A stretch of DNA of 64,000 nucleotides, taken from Ectocarpus siliculosus (taxonomy: Eukaryota; Sar; Phaeophyceae; Ectocarpales; Ectocarpaceae). Shown in pieces: positions 11,101 to 22,788 of this stretch. How positions within the stretch are numbered: position 1 is the stretch's first letter; every line of letters starts with the position of its first letter. Under the pieces are notes generated by a model, which was not told where the DNA came from, did not search any database, and worked only from the letters and a program-made list of their open reading frames with translations. The stretch is taken from NCBI GenBank assembly GCA_000310025.1, contig FN649751.1, positions 6,002,951-6,066,950 on the forward strand, written 5' to 3'. A program made the position numbers and the translations under genes.

Positions 11101-14100
11101 AAAGACCTAAGCCAGATCCGCTCCCCGTCGAAGGGCCACAAGCCTCCCCCCCTAAACACATAAAGTACACACAAAAAACAAGTTGTGGCCCGTTTACACC
11201 TCGTACTCATCAAAGGGCTCCATGTCCATGCTCTCACCATATTGGGAACGTGAAGAGACCAGGGCGTGTGAGCGCGTAGCCGACGCCCTCCTCCAGCTGC
11301 GCGAGGCCGATATCCCTGTCCTCCAGCTGGCCCCACGACCTCATCAGCACCGTCACCCCGCCAAAAATCTTGACTATCACCACCCCCGTGATGCACTCGC
11401 TCAGGTCGGTCGCCACGAACAACGAGTGGGCACCCTGAAAATTCACAAAAGAAAAACGTGACACGGCAGCAGCAGCAGCAGTAGCAGTAGCAGCAGCAGC
11501 GGTGCAAGGTTCCGCAAAACCAAGAGATGGACAACGAGCACATGAGAAGGAGCGGTCATCGCGCGAGGCAAGGTAGCTACAGCAGTGTAGCTGCGAGCGA
11601 TGCTTGCCGTTGCTGGTGTCAAGTCGGGATGGAGAGCAAGCGAGCCACTTGGACAACGAACGACCAGCGGGTCGGGAGACGTGGTACGCTGTTAAGCGCG
11701 TGCATGCAAAGAAGCGCTATGAATAGGCCGAGTCGTCTTATGTCCAAAACACATCTCGATGGTGCACATACATGCCGAATGAATTCTGCCCACCCGAGCG
11801 CAGAAGAACGCGTTTGTTTCATCGTATCAATACGGTACAACAGTCCCAGCTACCCCTTGCTGCAGAACGTGTTCGTATGTACGCACACGAAAAAAAGAAT
11901 GGCCGCCGTGCTCTGACTCTGGGCTCGGGAGGTGCAAGACGCAAAAAAGAACACCGCAAAAATCGACAAAAACAAGAGCTAGCAGGAGGAGAAACAGGAA
12001 CGTGATGGTTGCATAGAAAAAAAAAAAAAAACAGCGACAGCGGCTCCTTTGTCATTACCTTGAGCGCCGAGTCCATCTCCGCGAGATACTGCTTGACCGT
12101 GACACACTTGTTGGTGGGGTCGAACACCTCGGAGGACAGCCCGCACACCGTGCTCAGGTACTTGAGGGCCTTCAGCGGGGAGCTCTGGCACTCCGACGGC
12201 GGCGACACCGCCTGCGCGATCATCTGGTCCACCGCCGATGTCGGCTTCCCGGAATCCGAACCACGGCCGCTACGTGCCTGTTCGGGCGACGACGACGAGC
12301 CGTCGGCTGCGTGCTGATTCCGGCGCCAGTCCCCCACCGCCGCCGACCGGTTGAACCCGCTCACGGCACCGTCCGGCTGGTCGTACATCTGGAACACCAG
12401 GTCCAGAGACACGTCCTGCTCCGACCGGTCCCTCAGGAGCTTCCCCTCGGGCCCTATGGCGTTGCCGTTGTGCATCGTATGGGCGTGGTCCAGGTACCGC
12501 TTCCCCGCCGCCTCGTTGCCGCGCATCGTCTCGACGGTGGACAGGAGGAGGTACGCCTGCACGACCTCCTTGTCGTTGCAGTCGAAGCACTCCCGGAGCG
12601 CGCTCCTCATGAGCCCGAGATACCGCACCGTGGACTCGTCCGCGGCGCCCAAGATCCGCGACCCCATCGCCACCACCCCCCAGAACACCGCAAGCTTGGC
12701 TTGCCGCCGGGACTCCGGCTGCTTGATCGGGTTCGCCGTGGCCAGGCCCCTGGAAGACACGGCCGGGGAGAGCACCTCCAGCATCCCCTCCGTCACGCTG
12801 CTCTCCGTGGTGAGGGGTACCAGACGGTTGAAGTCTCGGAGGTAGGTGGCCAGGAAGAAGTTTTCGACGTGCCCCGCGAGCCCGACGGCTCCCGAGGCAG
12901 AGAACCTCCCCGCGGAAGGGTCGACGTTGTGCCGCACCCCGCCCGGGTTCGCGAGGGCAAGCTCACCGCCGTATGTGCCCTCCTCGTACAGCACGCCGTC
13001 GATGCGGACCTGGCGGGAGCACAAACGGAAACGCGGCGGCGACCGGAGGGGAACAAGACAAAAAATAAGACACGCAGCGGGAACTACGTCGATGATCAAG
13101 GATTGTGAAATACACAAAGGTGGCAAGTTCTAATACGCCTGTTGCGCCTACGGCTAAGCTCCCTGCAGGAAAGAGCTGGAGGAGGGCAACCATGTGTGAG
13201 TTGTCGTGACGAGGGATTTTCTACGCACAACCGCGGGCCCCGAACCATGAGGGATCCTCCCAGACACGGAATGAGATAGATGCCCGGAGATATCGGCGCG
13301 TGACACAACACGGCTGGCACAAAGAACAAACAAAAATCCCGGCATACACATCAGCTGTGCTGTGCCTACGGACGCGTCTGTACTCTTTAGTTATACAGCA
13401 GTGGCACGACATCCACGCATACTCCACGGTGTCAACCAATGTACGACCCTCTGCCCTCGTCACTTCCTCTTTCGCTGAGGAGCTACAATGCTACACGGAA
13501 GGCCATGGAGAAAACAAAAGATCTGTCTCAGACTCTTTTCTATGATAGAGATGGTTTCGTTGTGTCATATTAAGAAAAAAAAAAAAAAACTCGAGAGATG
13601 TTCACCAACCATATGCCTTGCTGCCACCAACCACGTCAAAATATGACTATATTTACGAACAACCGCTTCTCACAAATTTCAAGCCAGTGGTTGAAACACA
13701 TAATCTAACGAGCATCCAAATGTTTCGAGGACACCTGTAGACCAGGCGGGCTACCGCACCATGACCACCACCAACATAACGCACTATATGTAGGACAGAC
13801 CAAGTTAGACAGAAAACCCGCCGAATTTGCGGCCAATTGGCGCGAATGTGGAAGCATAAGGGCACGAATTCGTGGTGACATGTATAACCTACCATATCAA
13901 AGGTGCGCTTTCGCCATGGCTCGGAAATGGCCGACGAGAAAAGGCCTGCAACCAGCTAGCTCACACCGCTCAACAAGTTCGGGCATATTCTTCTTGTCCG
14001 TATGCGCTGTCTGCGGGAAATGTTCTCCGCGGTCCTTGATTTCAAACTACAGTAGTCGGGCTAACATCAACCACGGTTGTAGCCGTTCGCCATTTCATTT

Positions 14101-16207
14101 TCTGCCATCCAAAATTGCCGACTCCCCGACGGTCGCCGCCCACCGTACGTTAACACACCTGAACATCATCTCGCACATCATGCTCCCAACGACTACAAGG
14201 CGCTCCCGAGCCAGCATCGCGCCCGCACACAACGGCACACACACCTTCTTTTTCCTGCCGCTCTTTAGCCTCGGGCTGTAGGCACACTGATTTGGTACAC
14301 CCGTCTGCTCAAAAAGAGGCACGGGTTGGGAGGGGAGAGAGAAAGCTTAGCCCACACGGAGAGGCATCGGGGGGGAGGGGGGACGGAGGGGGGACATCCC
14401 AAGCGTTGAACACATTGCGTGCGGGGTGCTTGGAAGCACCGGCGCGTCAAACACGTTGAACGGAGATACATCGCGAACCTACAATATGACCCAGCGAGTT
14501 GACAGAGTTGCACTCGTGTGCACCATTTCACAACCAGAGTTTAAAACAACGCATGGGCGGCGGGAAGAGATCAACAACCTTCCACGGATCTCTTATAAGG
14601 TGTAAAGTTACCCAGCAGTGGGCCGCGTGAGTTCACACGATAGCAACATGAGCGGCCCTTCGGAGGGAAAAACGGCAGCGAAACAACAAGAACACCCATC
14701 AACCTTGGGCATGAGCATCCATGGATCACCCCCCACCACCACCACCACCCAAACATTCGTGGCAGAGGGAATAATTATCGTAACAACGAGCTTCCAGACT
14801 TCATACAGACGAAAGCTATCCCACACAGCGGCAGGGGGCACCTCGTTGATCCCCTGCTTCGCATGTCATCCTTGGCAATCGCGCTAGAAATATATAGAGG
14901 CTGCTGTACCGCAGTAAATAGACGCGATACAAAATGTGCAGAGGCGCATGACGACGACGAATGAAAAACACCATGGCGGCGGAAATATGCACGTGGGGCC
15001 ATCGAGCCATCGGCTGCTGCGTCAAGGCCATCTTCGAGCGACCCACACCCGATGAGATCTTGCTTTGTACATACGCATTGTATGCCTACATAAGAATTGG
15101 CAACATGCTGTTCTCCTCTGGAGGACGCACTACAACCCTCCTGGAAGATTTTTTAATTCACCACAATATCTGATCTGCATATGTTCGCTTACCTCTATGC
15201 ACTGGGAGCATGGGTGTTTGCCATTGCACTTGCGCTTCCTCTGTACCGGTAGGGTCAAGGCACGAAAAATAGCAGTAGCACACAGCAACCAGCACAAGAC
15301 GAGGGGGGGGGGGGGAGCGGGCGCGGCGGGTGTGGAGTGTCGAAAAAGGCACCAGCAGAATCACCATATAGAAAAACCATGTCGTCTACAGCATTCTCCC
15401 TTCTTTGCCCCAGACTAACTGCCAAAAAAAAAAATCACGTGTATCAGTAAGTTTGATTTACACCCGTGTTCTTTGGAGTTCTGCGACATTTTGCGGGTGT
15501 CCTGGGGGGGATCTTTACCCCTTGCCCAACCTTGTGTGCTCGCTCTGTGCCCTGCCATGCCTACTCGTCGCCTTCACATCCTAACCAGAGGACGAGTTTG
15601 AATGTGCCCCCCTCAAATGCTGACCAAGATTCATGATCATTTCGCATCCGCCGCGCCAGCGCACCAGTCCCGGCGTACCGTTCCTCGCTTTGACGGGATG
15701 GGCGAGTTACTGTCCTCCTCTCTCGAGACGTCACCCTAGCCAAAACGACCACCAAAACACAGCAGAGGGTGCGTAGCTCTCAAAAGCGGTCGCAAAACCT
15801 TGCCTCGCACCTACCTTCGTACACAGGTCACAAGCCTTCCTCAGCTGTTGGCCATTTGACTGTTCTTGTTCAACCAGTCGGAGCTCTTCTTCATCGCTGA
15901 GGGGACGCTTGTTGGTGCCGGAGCTGCTGCTGCTGCCTTCGGTGTCGACGGATGTGAAGCTTCCCCTGGCAGCGCCGCCGCCGCTGCTGGACACCGAGCC
16001 CGAGTCACTCAGCATCGACCCCAGGCTATCATGACCCGACAGCAGGCTGTGAGAATCCATGTCGCTGGTTGTGCTGCTGCCGCAGCTGATTTTGCTGATG
16101 CGTCGTTGCAGCTGCGGTTGCTTCCCGATCTCGCTAAGCAGGGGGCCGCCACCGCTGTCGATTTCGTCTCGGATCATCACCATGCCCTCGCCGTTGGGCT
16201 GGATCAT
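8185..16207 (-). CDS. Zn(2)-Cys(6) fungal-type transcription factor
   Basis: Nuclear DNA-binding regulator. Exon 1 (16207-15815) is Ser/Gly-rich and ends LRKACDLCTK; exon 2 (15240-15193) reads RKRKCNGKHPCSQCIE. Spliced, they give C-x2-C-x6-C-x5-C-x2-C, five of the six ligands of a binuclear zinc cluster. The sixth Cys must lie in one or more exons between 13.0 and 15.2 kb that I could not resolve. Downstream exons join in phase: 13009-12059 (317 codons, with FWGVVAMGSRILGA and QAYLLLSTVETMRGN like the fungal-specific TF middle domain), 11434-11238, 10740-10651, 10216-9915, 9300-8716 and 8313-8185. The penultimate exon is low complexity: an acidic DLDLDLGLGSEFDL patch that could be an activation domain, and an Ala run encoded by GCC/GCG repeats. 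The protein ends IDLSMTE. Unspliced read-through after exon 11238 would give a short alternative C-terminus. Targets are unknown. Confidence 0.8.
9047..9073. repeat. GCC/GCG triplet run coding for poly-Ala
   Basis: Lies inside the penultimate exon of the transcription factor and encodes about nine consecutive Ala residues on the minus strand. It is in frame, so length changes would alter the protein without breaking it. Confidence 0.8.
15193..16207 (-). other. Split Zn2Cys6 DNA-binding domain of the transcription factor
   Basis: The zinc cluster is cut by introns between the second and third cysteines (after CDLCTK) and again after the fifth (SQCIE). The 48-nt exon 15193-15240 holds three of the ligands plus the basic RKRK segment that contacts DNA in this family. 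Confidence 0.75.
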
Positions 16208-16883
16208 CCGCCTCCGTCGGTCGTGGTGTCGAAAATCGATCGCGGGACTTTATGGGGATATTGTTTGGAGCCGGCTGCGGGCGGCTTGCTGCTCCCTGCC
16301 GAAAGAGTTTTCACGAGTCAAAAGGAGGACAAACCTTCTTGTCTCTTTTACCGCCGCCGACCTGACACACCTTCACCAGATTCACAGCAGTACGACTCTC
16401 TCTGAAGTAACGATCACGCACCACGCCGCAGGAAGATACACGACGGCCAGCAGCTGTCGCGTCGTGTGATGGTTTGGATGAGGCACACAAGCAAGCAGCG
16501 GACATGCACTTTGCTTTTGGCCCGGGACGTGCAGGGGCCCCGCAGTGAGAGTTCGCCCCCCAAACTGGGTTCCAGATCAGGGAGTTTGGGGGCCTGGGGG
16601 CGGGCGGTCAGTCGAGAGGTCCGGGCGAACGAGACACATATCAACAAGCGGCAGGAAGAGCAGGTCGGTGCCACACAGGGGGGCGAGGGGGGAGGGTTGA
16701 AGCCACAAGCAAGTTGCAAGAAGATCGACTGGGAAGGTCTCGTGTACCATTTTAGTGAGTTTCTGTCTTGCGGGCTCGAGTTCCGTCGGGGAGATTCCTG
16801 GTAGTCGACAAGATTCAAAAAATTGCCAATGTTCCGTCTCAATTCTGTGATTGAACTTCAGATGAGCATACATACGTACATAT
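16208..16883. other. Upstream region of the transcription factor; no gene recognised
   Basis: Probably contains the promoter and 5' UTR of the minus-strand regulator. ORFs on both strands are Pro/Ser/Arg-rich without family similarity. One copy of the ACAGCAGTA motif lies near 16387. Confidence 0.4.
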
Positions 16884-17103
16884 TACCGTATATGACACAA
16901 AATAACACACCCCCTGGACCGATTTTCAAAGCTCGATTACTCCACGACGAAGAGGATGCATAAATGAAACAATACGTTTTCGAACAGCTCTCGACGAGAC
17001 GGTTCCAACGCCGCCGTTCTCGGCGCTGTGACTCTTCCTGCTGTTGAGAAATCGAGCTTTGAAAATCGGCCAAGGGGTGTGTTATCTTGTGTCATATACG
17101 GTA
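16884..17103. mobile_element. 220-bp inverted-repeat element (MITE-like), family 1, copy A
   Basis: Begins TACCGTATATGACACAA and ends with the exact reverse complement TTGTGTCATATACGGTA. The arms extend for about 55 bp, through CCGATTTTCAAAGCTCGATT, with few mismatches. There is no ORF, so it is non-autonomous. Further copies of the same arms occur at 41907-42138 and 61972-62314. Confidence 0.85.
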
Positions 17104-18049
17104 TACAGGTAGCTTCCGCTGACGCTCGGTTCATTGCTACTACTTCTATTATATAGTGTATCTTAGACTCTTTTCTCTTGTGGAGATTTAAGGAATAATA
17201 AATACACACACAGAAAGATAGAGATGGATTCGTTGTGTCATACATATATAGAGAGAGATAGTTTTTAATGTGAAGACAACAACAACAACAACAACCATAT
17301 GCAACAACAACAACAACTATATGGATGGATGGGTAGACTTACTTCTAGGGAAATTAACAAAATATGCTGGCGGGCGGTAGGCAGAACGGGGAACTACAAG
17401 CCCCAGTGAGTGAGGCATTGAACCCATGACGTTGACGTTGGTGTTCCACCTGCTGCTTTGAACAGTAATGACGGCCCGGCCCGTCCACTGGATGCCATTC
17501 AGTTGTATTGTATTTTTGACGTCACTACTGCGGTCTGTTATCGTACATTATTGCTACCCTCAGACAGCAGCTGCATGCCCCGAGCTTGTTGTTGTGCACC
17601 ATACACCATGGTGTTATTTTGTACAGACAGCACTTCAGACAGCAGTACGCTGTAGTCGACAACATTCATATTGGTGAAGTGCGGGACAAGGGGGGTGATG
17701 CCGCCTGCTGTAGTCGAATTGTAGTGTGTGGGCGTGTAGTTCAGTTGTGAGCACGCAAACGTGCTGCAGGGATTGTAGGTGTACCTCCTCGGGCTTGTGT
17801 ACCCTTTTCTTGCTAATAGTGTGCGTGTTCTTTAGATCTTCTGATGGCTTTAGCATTTTTATTTTTGTGACCACGGGCCGAGTCTTTGCTAGATTTTGGG
17901 ATTAGCAACTGACACGAGTTTAATGTGAAGAAAAACAACAACAACAACAACCCTCAACCAACCGTGCCTCAACAGCCACAAAGGTATCTGTATCTATAAA
18001 AAAAGCTTTGTAGGCCGTTGTCGTCGTCGTCGTTGTTGTTGTCGCCCCT
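17104..18049. other. Intergenic, simple-repeat-rich, no gene recognised
   Basis: Contains (CAA)n runs near 17278-17315 and 17936-17951 and AT-rich sequence. ORFs are short and look random. Confidence 0.4.
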
Positions 18050-18640
18050 TTTCAAAAACGCGCTGCTCGATGTTTCAGCCTCCGGCTCTTTCGCGAGGAG
18101 GGAGACCAAGGCAGACAACGTGCTGCGCGCCGTGTCTCGCGCCCGTCAGCGCGCAGCGCGGCCGCGACGGTGGCGCAGAGTGCGTGCGGGGGTGGCGGCG
18201 CAACCGGCAGCGGGACACAAAAAATTTTGGGGGGCTGCTGCTGTGTGCAGCTGCTGGTCTGTTTTATAGAAACCTCACGGCTACGAATCAATCCAGTGCT
18301 TTTTCCTTTCGCGTCGAGGGAGACCGAGGCACAAAATACACTGCCCGCCGCGTCTGGCACCTAGCGCGGCCGCAGTCATGGCGCGGTGAGTCTGCGGGGG
18401 TGGCGCTGCAACCGGCTCTCCGGTACACAAGAAAAAAGGTGAAATAATAAATCGGTTTTTTTGGCGTGCGCTGCTGCTGCTGTGCTGTGCAGTTGAGGTC
18501 ACGGCTACCAATCTGACCAATCCAGCGCTCTCCTTTCGCGCGGAGAGAGACCGAGGCACGCAAGGTGCGGCACGCCGTGTCTCGCGCCCAGAGCGGCCGC
18601 GATTGTGGCGCATGAGTGACACAGCAGCAGTAGCAGTCAG
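18050..18640. repeat. Three-copy degenerate tandem repeat, unit about 220 bp
   Basis: The anchor CTTTCGCG followed by GGGAGACC(A/G)AGGCA recurs at about 18088, 18306 and 18533 (spacing 218 and 227 bp). Each unit then carries a GCGCGGCCGC-like block and a TGGCGC(A/G) block, and a CTGCTG run precedes the second and third copies. The copies differ considerably, so the duplication is old. No coding potential is conserved between units. Confidence 0.8.
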
Positions 18641-18970
18641 GGGGATGATCGCAGAAAATACTGCTGCTGCAGTAGACTTTGTAGGAGGGGGGCACAAAAA
18701 AAAAAAATCCATCCGTTGAAAGGAAGGAAAGGTGACATGTACTGCTGTATGCACTGCTGTATGCACATGCGCATGCATATCATACCGAAAGCAGCGTCCT
18801 CTGTACCTACCTCTGCCTGCCTGTTCTGAATATTATGTTGTGCCCTGTATCTAAAACTCTGTAGGTTGAAGTTCACGCTGCCAGGCTATTGCTGTGCTGG
18901 AAGGTGGTTGCTACATAATAATAAGCTGAACATCATCATCCAGCAGCAGCAGCACAGCAGCACCAGCACT

Positions 18971-19046
18971 AGCTATTAGATATTATTAGACCATCTGACC
19001 AGTCAGCGCTGACTGGTCAGATGGTCTAATTTTATCTAATACTAGC
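18971..19046. repeat. Perfect 46-bp palindrome with imperfect outer arms
   Basis: 18985-19030 is a perfect loop-less inverted repeat centred on AGCGCT, with arms starting ATTAGACCATCTGACC. The flanks continue the symmetry: TATTAGATA at 18974 pairs with TATCTAATA at 19034. It would extrude a cruciform or fold as a hairpin in RNA. No gene is adjacent. Confidence 0.95.
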
Positions 19047-20107
19047 AGCATCAAATCACCATCAGCAGTAGCAGCAGCGCAGCAGCAGCAGTATACTATA
19101 CTACAGAGTAAACTCTGGCTGCTGCTGTACGTAGTCCCTCCGTTTCAAAATAAATGGGTTGCTGTGTGTCAGGAGAGAGAGGTAAGTAAGTAGGTAGGTG
19201 TTGCTTCCCGACGGATTCTTGCGTGTATTTATTCCTGCCAAATCATAAAATAGTGGTAGCAGTCCTACAGCAGTACATTGTAGTGTAGAGAGAATTCACA
19301 CAGCGTGAAGTAGTAAACATAAACAACAGCAGACCCACGAGGCTGCGTTGGCTACACAACAAGAAGAGTTCATGTTTTGAAAACTGAAAAAGATTCGCCG
19401 AAAAGGTTTTCATGTGCCTGGCACATGACATGGCATGCCTCCCACACATAGTCTACATTATTAGGATCGATGGAGTCATCATTCATGTATGTGCAGGCAA
19501 TTGATGCAGGAAGAAAGATCCGTTCTCTCGGTGCACTACTACTGCTGTACACAGCACATGCCTCCCACAAACAGGATAGACATACATGTAGATAGATGGA
19601 GAGATGTCGTACAGCAGTAACAACAACAACAGCAGCCCCGGCTAGGCCGCTTCTGGTTACGAAACAGATAAGGGTTGAGGATGGATGCATACCGCATTAT
19701 CATGCGCTGTTCACCGTGTTCAAAAAAAGTAATTCGGGAAGAAAGGACGCATGATCGATGTGCTGTATGTACAGCAGTATTATAGGAGATGTAGATGGTC
19801 CGTTCTTCGGTAACTAGAAAAAGTAGCTGGCTAATCTAATTGATAGATCTCGGCCCCTCCCTGTGAACCCCTCCGTGCATACAGCACACGTCTCGCGCAT
19901 CATTAATAGATATGGTAGATCGAAGTCATGCAGCAGTATCAAGAACGAACGGCAGACAGACCTGGCGAGGCTACTTTTTAGTGTCAACTTCACAAAAATA
20001 ATAAGAGTCGAGGATGAATATGGATGCTGTGTTCTTGCCGTGAAAACGGAAGAAGCTTTCATCGCGAAGAAAAACCCATCCATCCATTTGGCGCAAATAT
20101 TCTTCAT
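19047..20107. other. Intergenic, rich in TACAGCAGTA motifs, no gene recognised
   Basis: At least four exact copies of ACAGCAGTA or its complement occur (near 19262, 19546, 19606 and 19768), besides general CAG/CTG richness. No exon is supported. Confidence 0.4.
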
Positions 20108-21345
20108 CCCGTTGCTGCCGTGGCGCGGTCGGTCGGTCGGTCGGGCGGTCGAGTTGGGTTGAGTATTAGGTTGGGCAAGGTTGGGTTGGGTTACGTTGGG
20201 TTGGGTAGGGTGGGTTTGGTCGGTCGGTTTGTCGGGGTGCGTTTTGGGGCGGGTTGGGGTGGGTTGGAGGTAGAGGGTGAGTTTGGTTCGTCGGTCGGAC
20301 GGTCGGTCGGGTTGGCGTTGGGTTGTGTTTTGGGTTGGATTGGGTTGGGTGAAGTATAGCGTAGGGTATAGGGTCGGGTCGGTCTGTCGGTCGGTCGGTC
20401 CGTCGGTTGGTCGGGTTGTGTTTTGGGGTCGGGTTGTGTTTGGTGTTGGGTTCGGTTGGGTAGGATGGGGTAGGGTAGGGTATGATAACGTAGGGTGGAA
20501 GGTAGGGTGGNNNNNNNNNNNNNNNNNNNNNNNNNNNNNNNNNNNNNNNNNNNNNNNNNNNNNNNNNNNNNNNNNNNNNNNNNNNNNNNNNNNNNNNNNN
20601 NNNNNNNNNNNNNNNNNNNNNNNNNNNNNNNNNNNNNNNNNNNNNNNNNNNNNNNNNNNNNNNNNNNNNNNNNNNNNNNNNNNNNNNNNNNNNNNNNNNN
20701 NNNNNNNNNNNNNNNNNNNNNNNNNNNNNNNNNNNNNNNNNNNNNNNNNNNNNNNNNNNNNNNNNNNNNNNNNNNNNNNNNNNNNNNNNNNNNNNNNNNN
20801 NNNNNNNNNNNNNNNNNNNNNNNNNNNNNNNNNNNNNNNNNNNNNNNNNNNNNNNNNNNNNNNNNNNNNNNNNNNNNNNNNNNNNNNNNNNNNNNNNNNN
20901 NNNNNNNNNNNNNNNNNNNNNNNNNNNNNNNNNNNNNNNNNNNNNNNNNNNNNNNNNNNNNNNNNNNNNNNNNNNNNNNNNNNNNNNNNNNNNNNNNNNN
21001 NNNNNNNNNNNNNNNNNNNNNNNNNNNNNNNNNNNNNNNNNNNNNNNNNNNNNNNNNNNNNNNNNNNNNNNNNNNNNNNNNNNNNNNNNNNNNNNNNNNN
21101 NNNNNNNNNNNNNNNNNNNNNNNNNNNNNNNNNNNNNNNNNNNNNNNNNNNNNNNNNNNNNNNNNNNNNNNNNNNNNNNNNNNNNNNNNNNNNNNNNNNN
21201 NNNNNNNNNNNNNNNNNNNNNNNNNNNNNNNNNNNNNNNNNNNNNNNNNNNNNNNNNNNNNNNNNNNNNNNNNNNNNNNNNNGGGTAGAGTAGGGTTGGG
21301 TTCGGTCGGTCGGTCGGTCGGTCGTCGGTCGGTTTGTCCGTCGAT
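20108..21345. repeat. G-rich minisatellite (GGTTGGGT and CGGT units) containing an assembly gap
   Basis: The plus strand is built from irregular GGTTGGGT, GGGTAGG and CGGTCGGT units on both sides of an N run at 20511-21282. The long ORFs crossing it are only repeat translations. The gap size in a tandem repeat should not be trusted. Confidence 0.85.
20511..21282. other. Assembly gap (772 N)
   Basis: Run of undetermined bases inside the G-rich repeat. Confidence 1.
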
Positions 21346-22788
21346 CGGGCGGCCTGATTCGAACGGACTTCTTCGTGGTCACTCGCGCCGCCGTCGCTCC
21401 GTCGATCACCGCCGTCGATCGCTCTTGTATTTTATATTTTACAAGTATATTTCGTTACCGAAGACTTTATGTCACGAAAGATCCGCTACATTCGCAAGTT
21501 GCAAGCACTCGTGCGCACAGATGCATCTGCAGTGTACGTAGTTGTCCGTGTGTTGTACATGTATCTGCTATTATATTATTTGTGTACAGCTCGTTACCGT
21601 AGTCCGTGTCTTGTCAGTACAGGCGCTGTGAATACCCAGATATATATACACTAGACTACTGTACATGCGGCTGTACAAGTTTTGAAACTATCCCCAACCA
21701 ACTCAAAGCTTTCTTCATCGCTTTGCTGTGATGCTGTGATGTAGTACATCCAGTGCTGGAGTACATTTATTTGGGTGTGCTCAAGGGTCCACGAAGAAAA
21801 GTGAATACTACACCTACCTACTACTCCTATCTTAGCGTGGCCTATGTTAGAGTGATCGAGGTGGTTTGCAGCCGTACAGTACAAGGAGAGAGGGGAACAC
21901 ATGTTAGAGGATGCGCTTTTATGAGGCTGAGGCTTGATGCAGTTGTATTACATTTTGATCAAGAGCAAAAACAAACTCGTTTTCAATTGGTTTTGCACTA
22001 TCGTTTGGTTGTAGAATCCCCCCTCTAGAGGCTCTCTGGAGGGAGGTACCTATCATACGTAGGTCGGTATGCAAGACATATTTCTTTGTGCACCCTCGGT
22101 GCACTTGTTAGCCATATGCATAGTTCGGTACAACTCCAAGAGATAATGCCCCTCTTCGTCATTCCCGTTCGTCCCACTCCAGGCGACCTCTTCGCGCACG
22201 ATTGGGTGTGATCCGCGGCATCACGTAGCTCGGTGTAGACTAGTACAAGACGCACGTATGGCGTGCCCAAAGTCAAGCATTTCGAAGGTGTGCGCTCCGT
22301 GCGAAGGTGGAAGCGAATCCGGTTTGAACGTCTACACCACACGAGAGCTAGAAAAGGTCCGTCGTCTGCTGCCTGTGCCCCCGCTCGCTGTAATTTGGGC
22401 TGAGCGGTATTGTCGTTTTGTTTCAGTATTGACGCAAAGGACAGCAATCGTACTAATATCTCACAACGATTGATTGCACCAACAATAGTTTTTAGGAGTA
22501 CATCCTCTTGTGTGGTGTGTGCCTAGCACATGCTTCGCGCAACCACGTACGTAGGGAACCGAGTTCCCTCAGTACGAGCAAATCCGTCTGCTGCAATCAA
22601 TTGCGGTGGTTGCCATCGGGTGTGCTCGACACGACGCCCACCCCCTACTCTCGCCAGATCGCGATGAGAACTGGCAGGGTAACCCAAGCTAACCCCCCTT
22701 TCTGCACGCTATTATCATGCGCGGCGGTCGGGCTGGGGCGGCAGGTGAACGACCACGTGGATACATAGTGCGAAACCGAAAGAGGGGG
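21346..22788. other. Intergenic, upstream of the dehydratase; no gene recognised
   Basis: Several ORFs of 70-140 codons lack family similarity. The promoter and any 5' exon of the dehydratase should lie at the right end of this stretch. Confidence 0.4.

Noticed and set aside
12311..13108. 265-codon plus-strand ORF opposite the 317-codon transcription factor exon
   Set aside because: Antisense shadow; the minus-strand frame has the TF-like helical region and matching splice sites.
19814..21541. Very long ORFs (up to 531 codons) on both strands
   Set aside because: They run through 772 undetermined bases and the G-rich repeat; the translations are repeat peptides and X.
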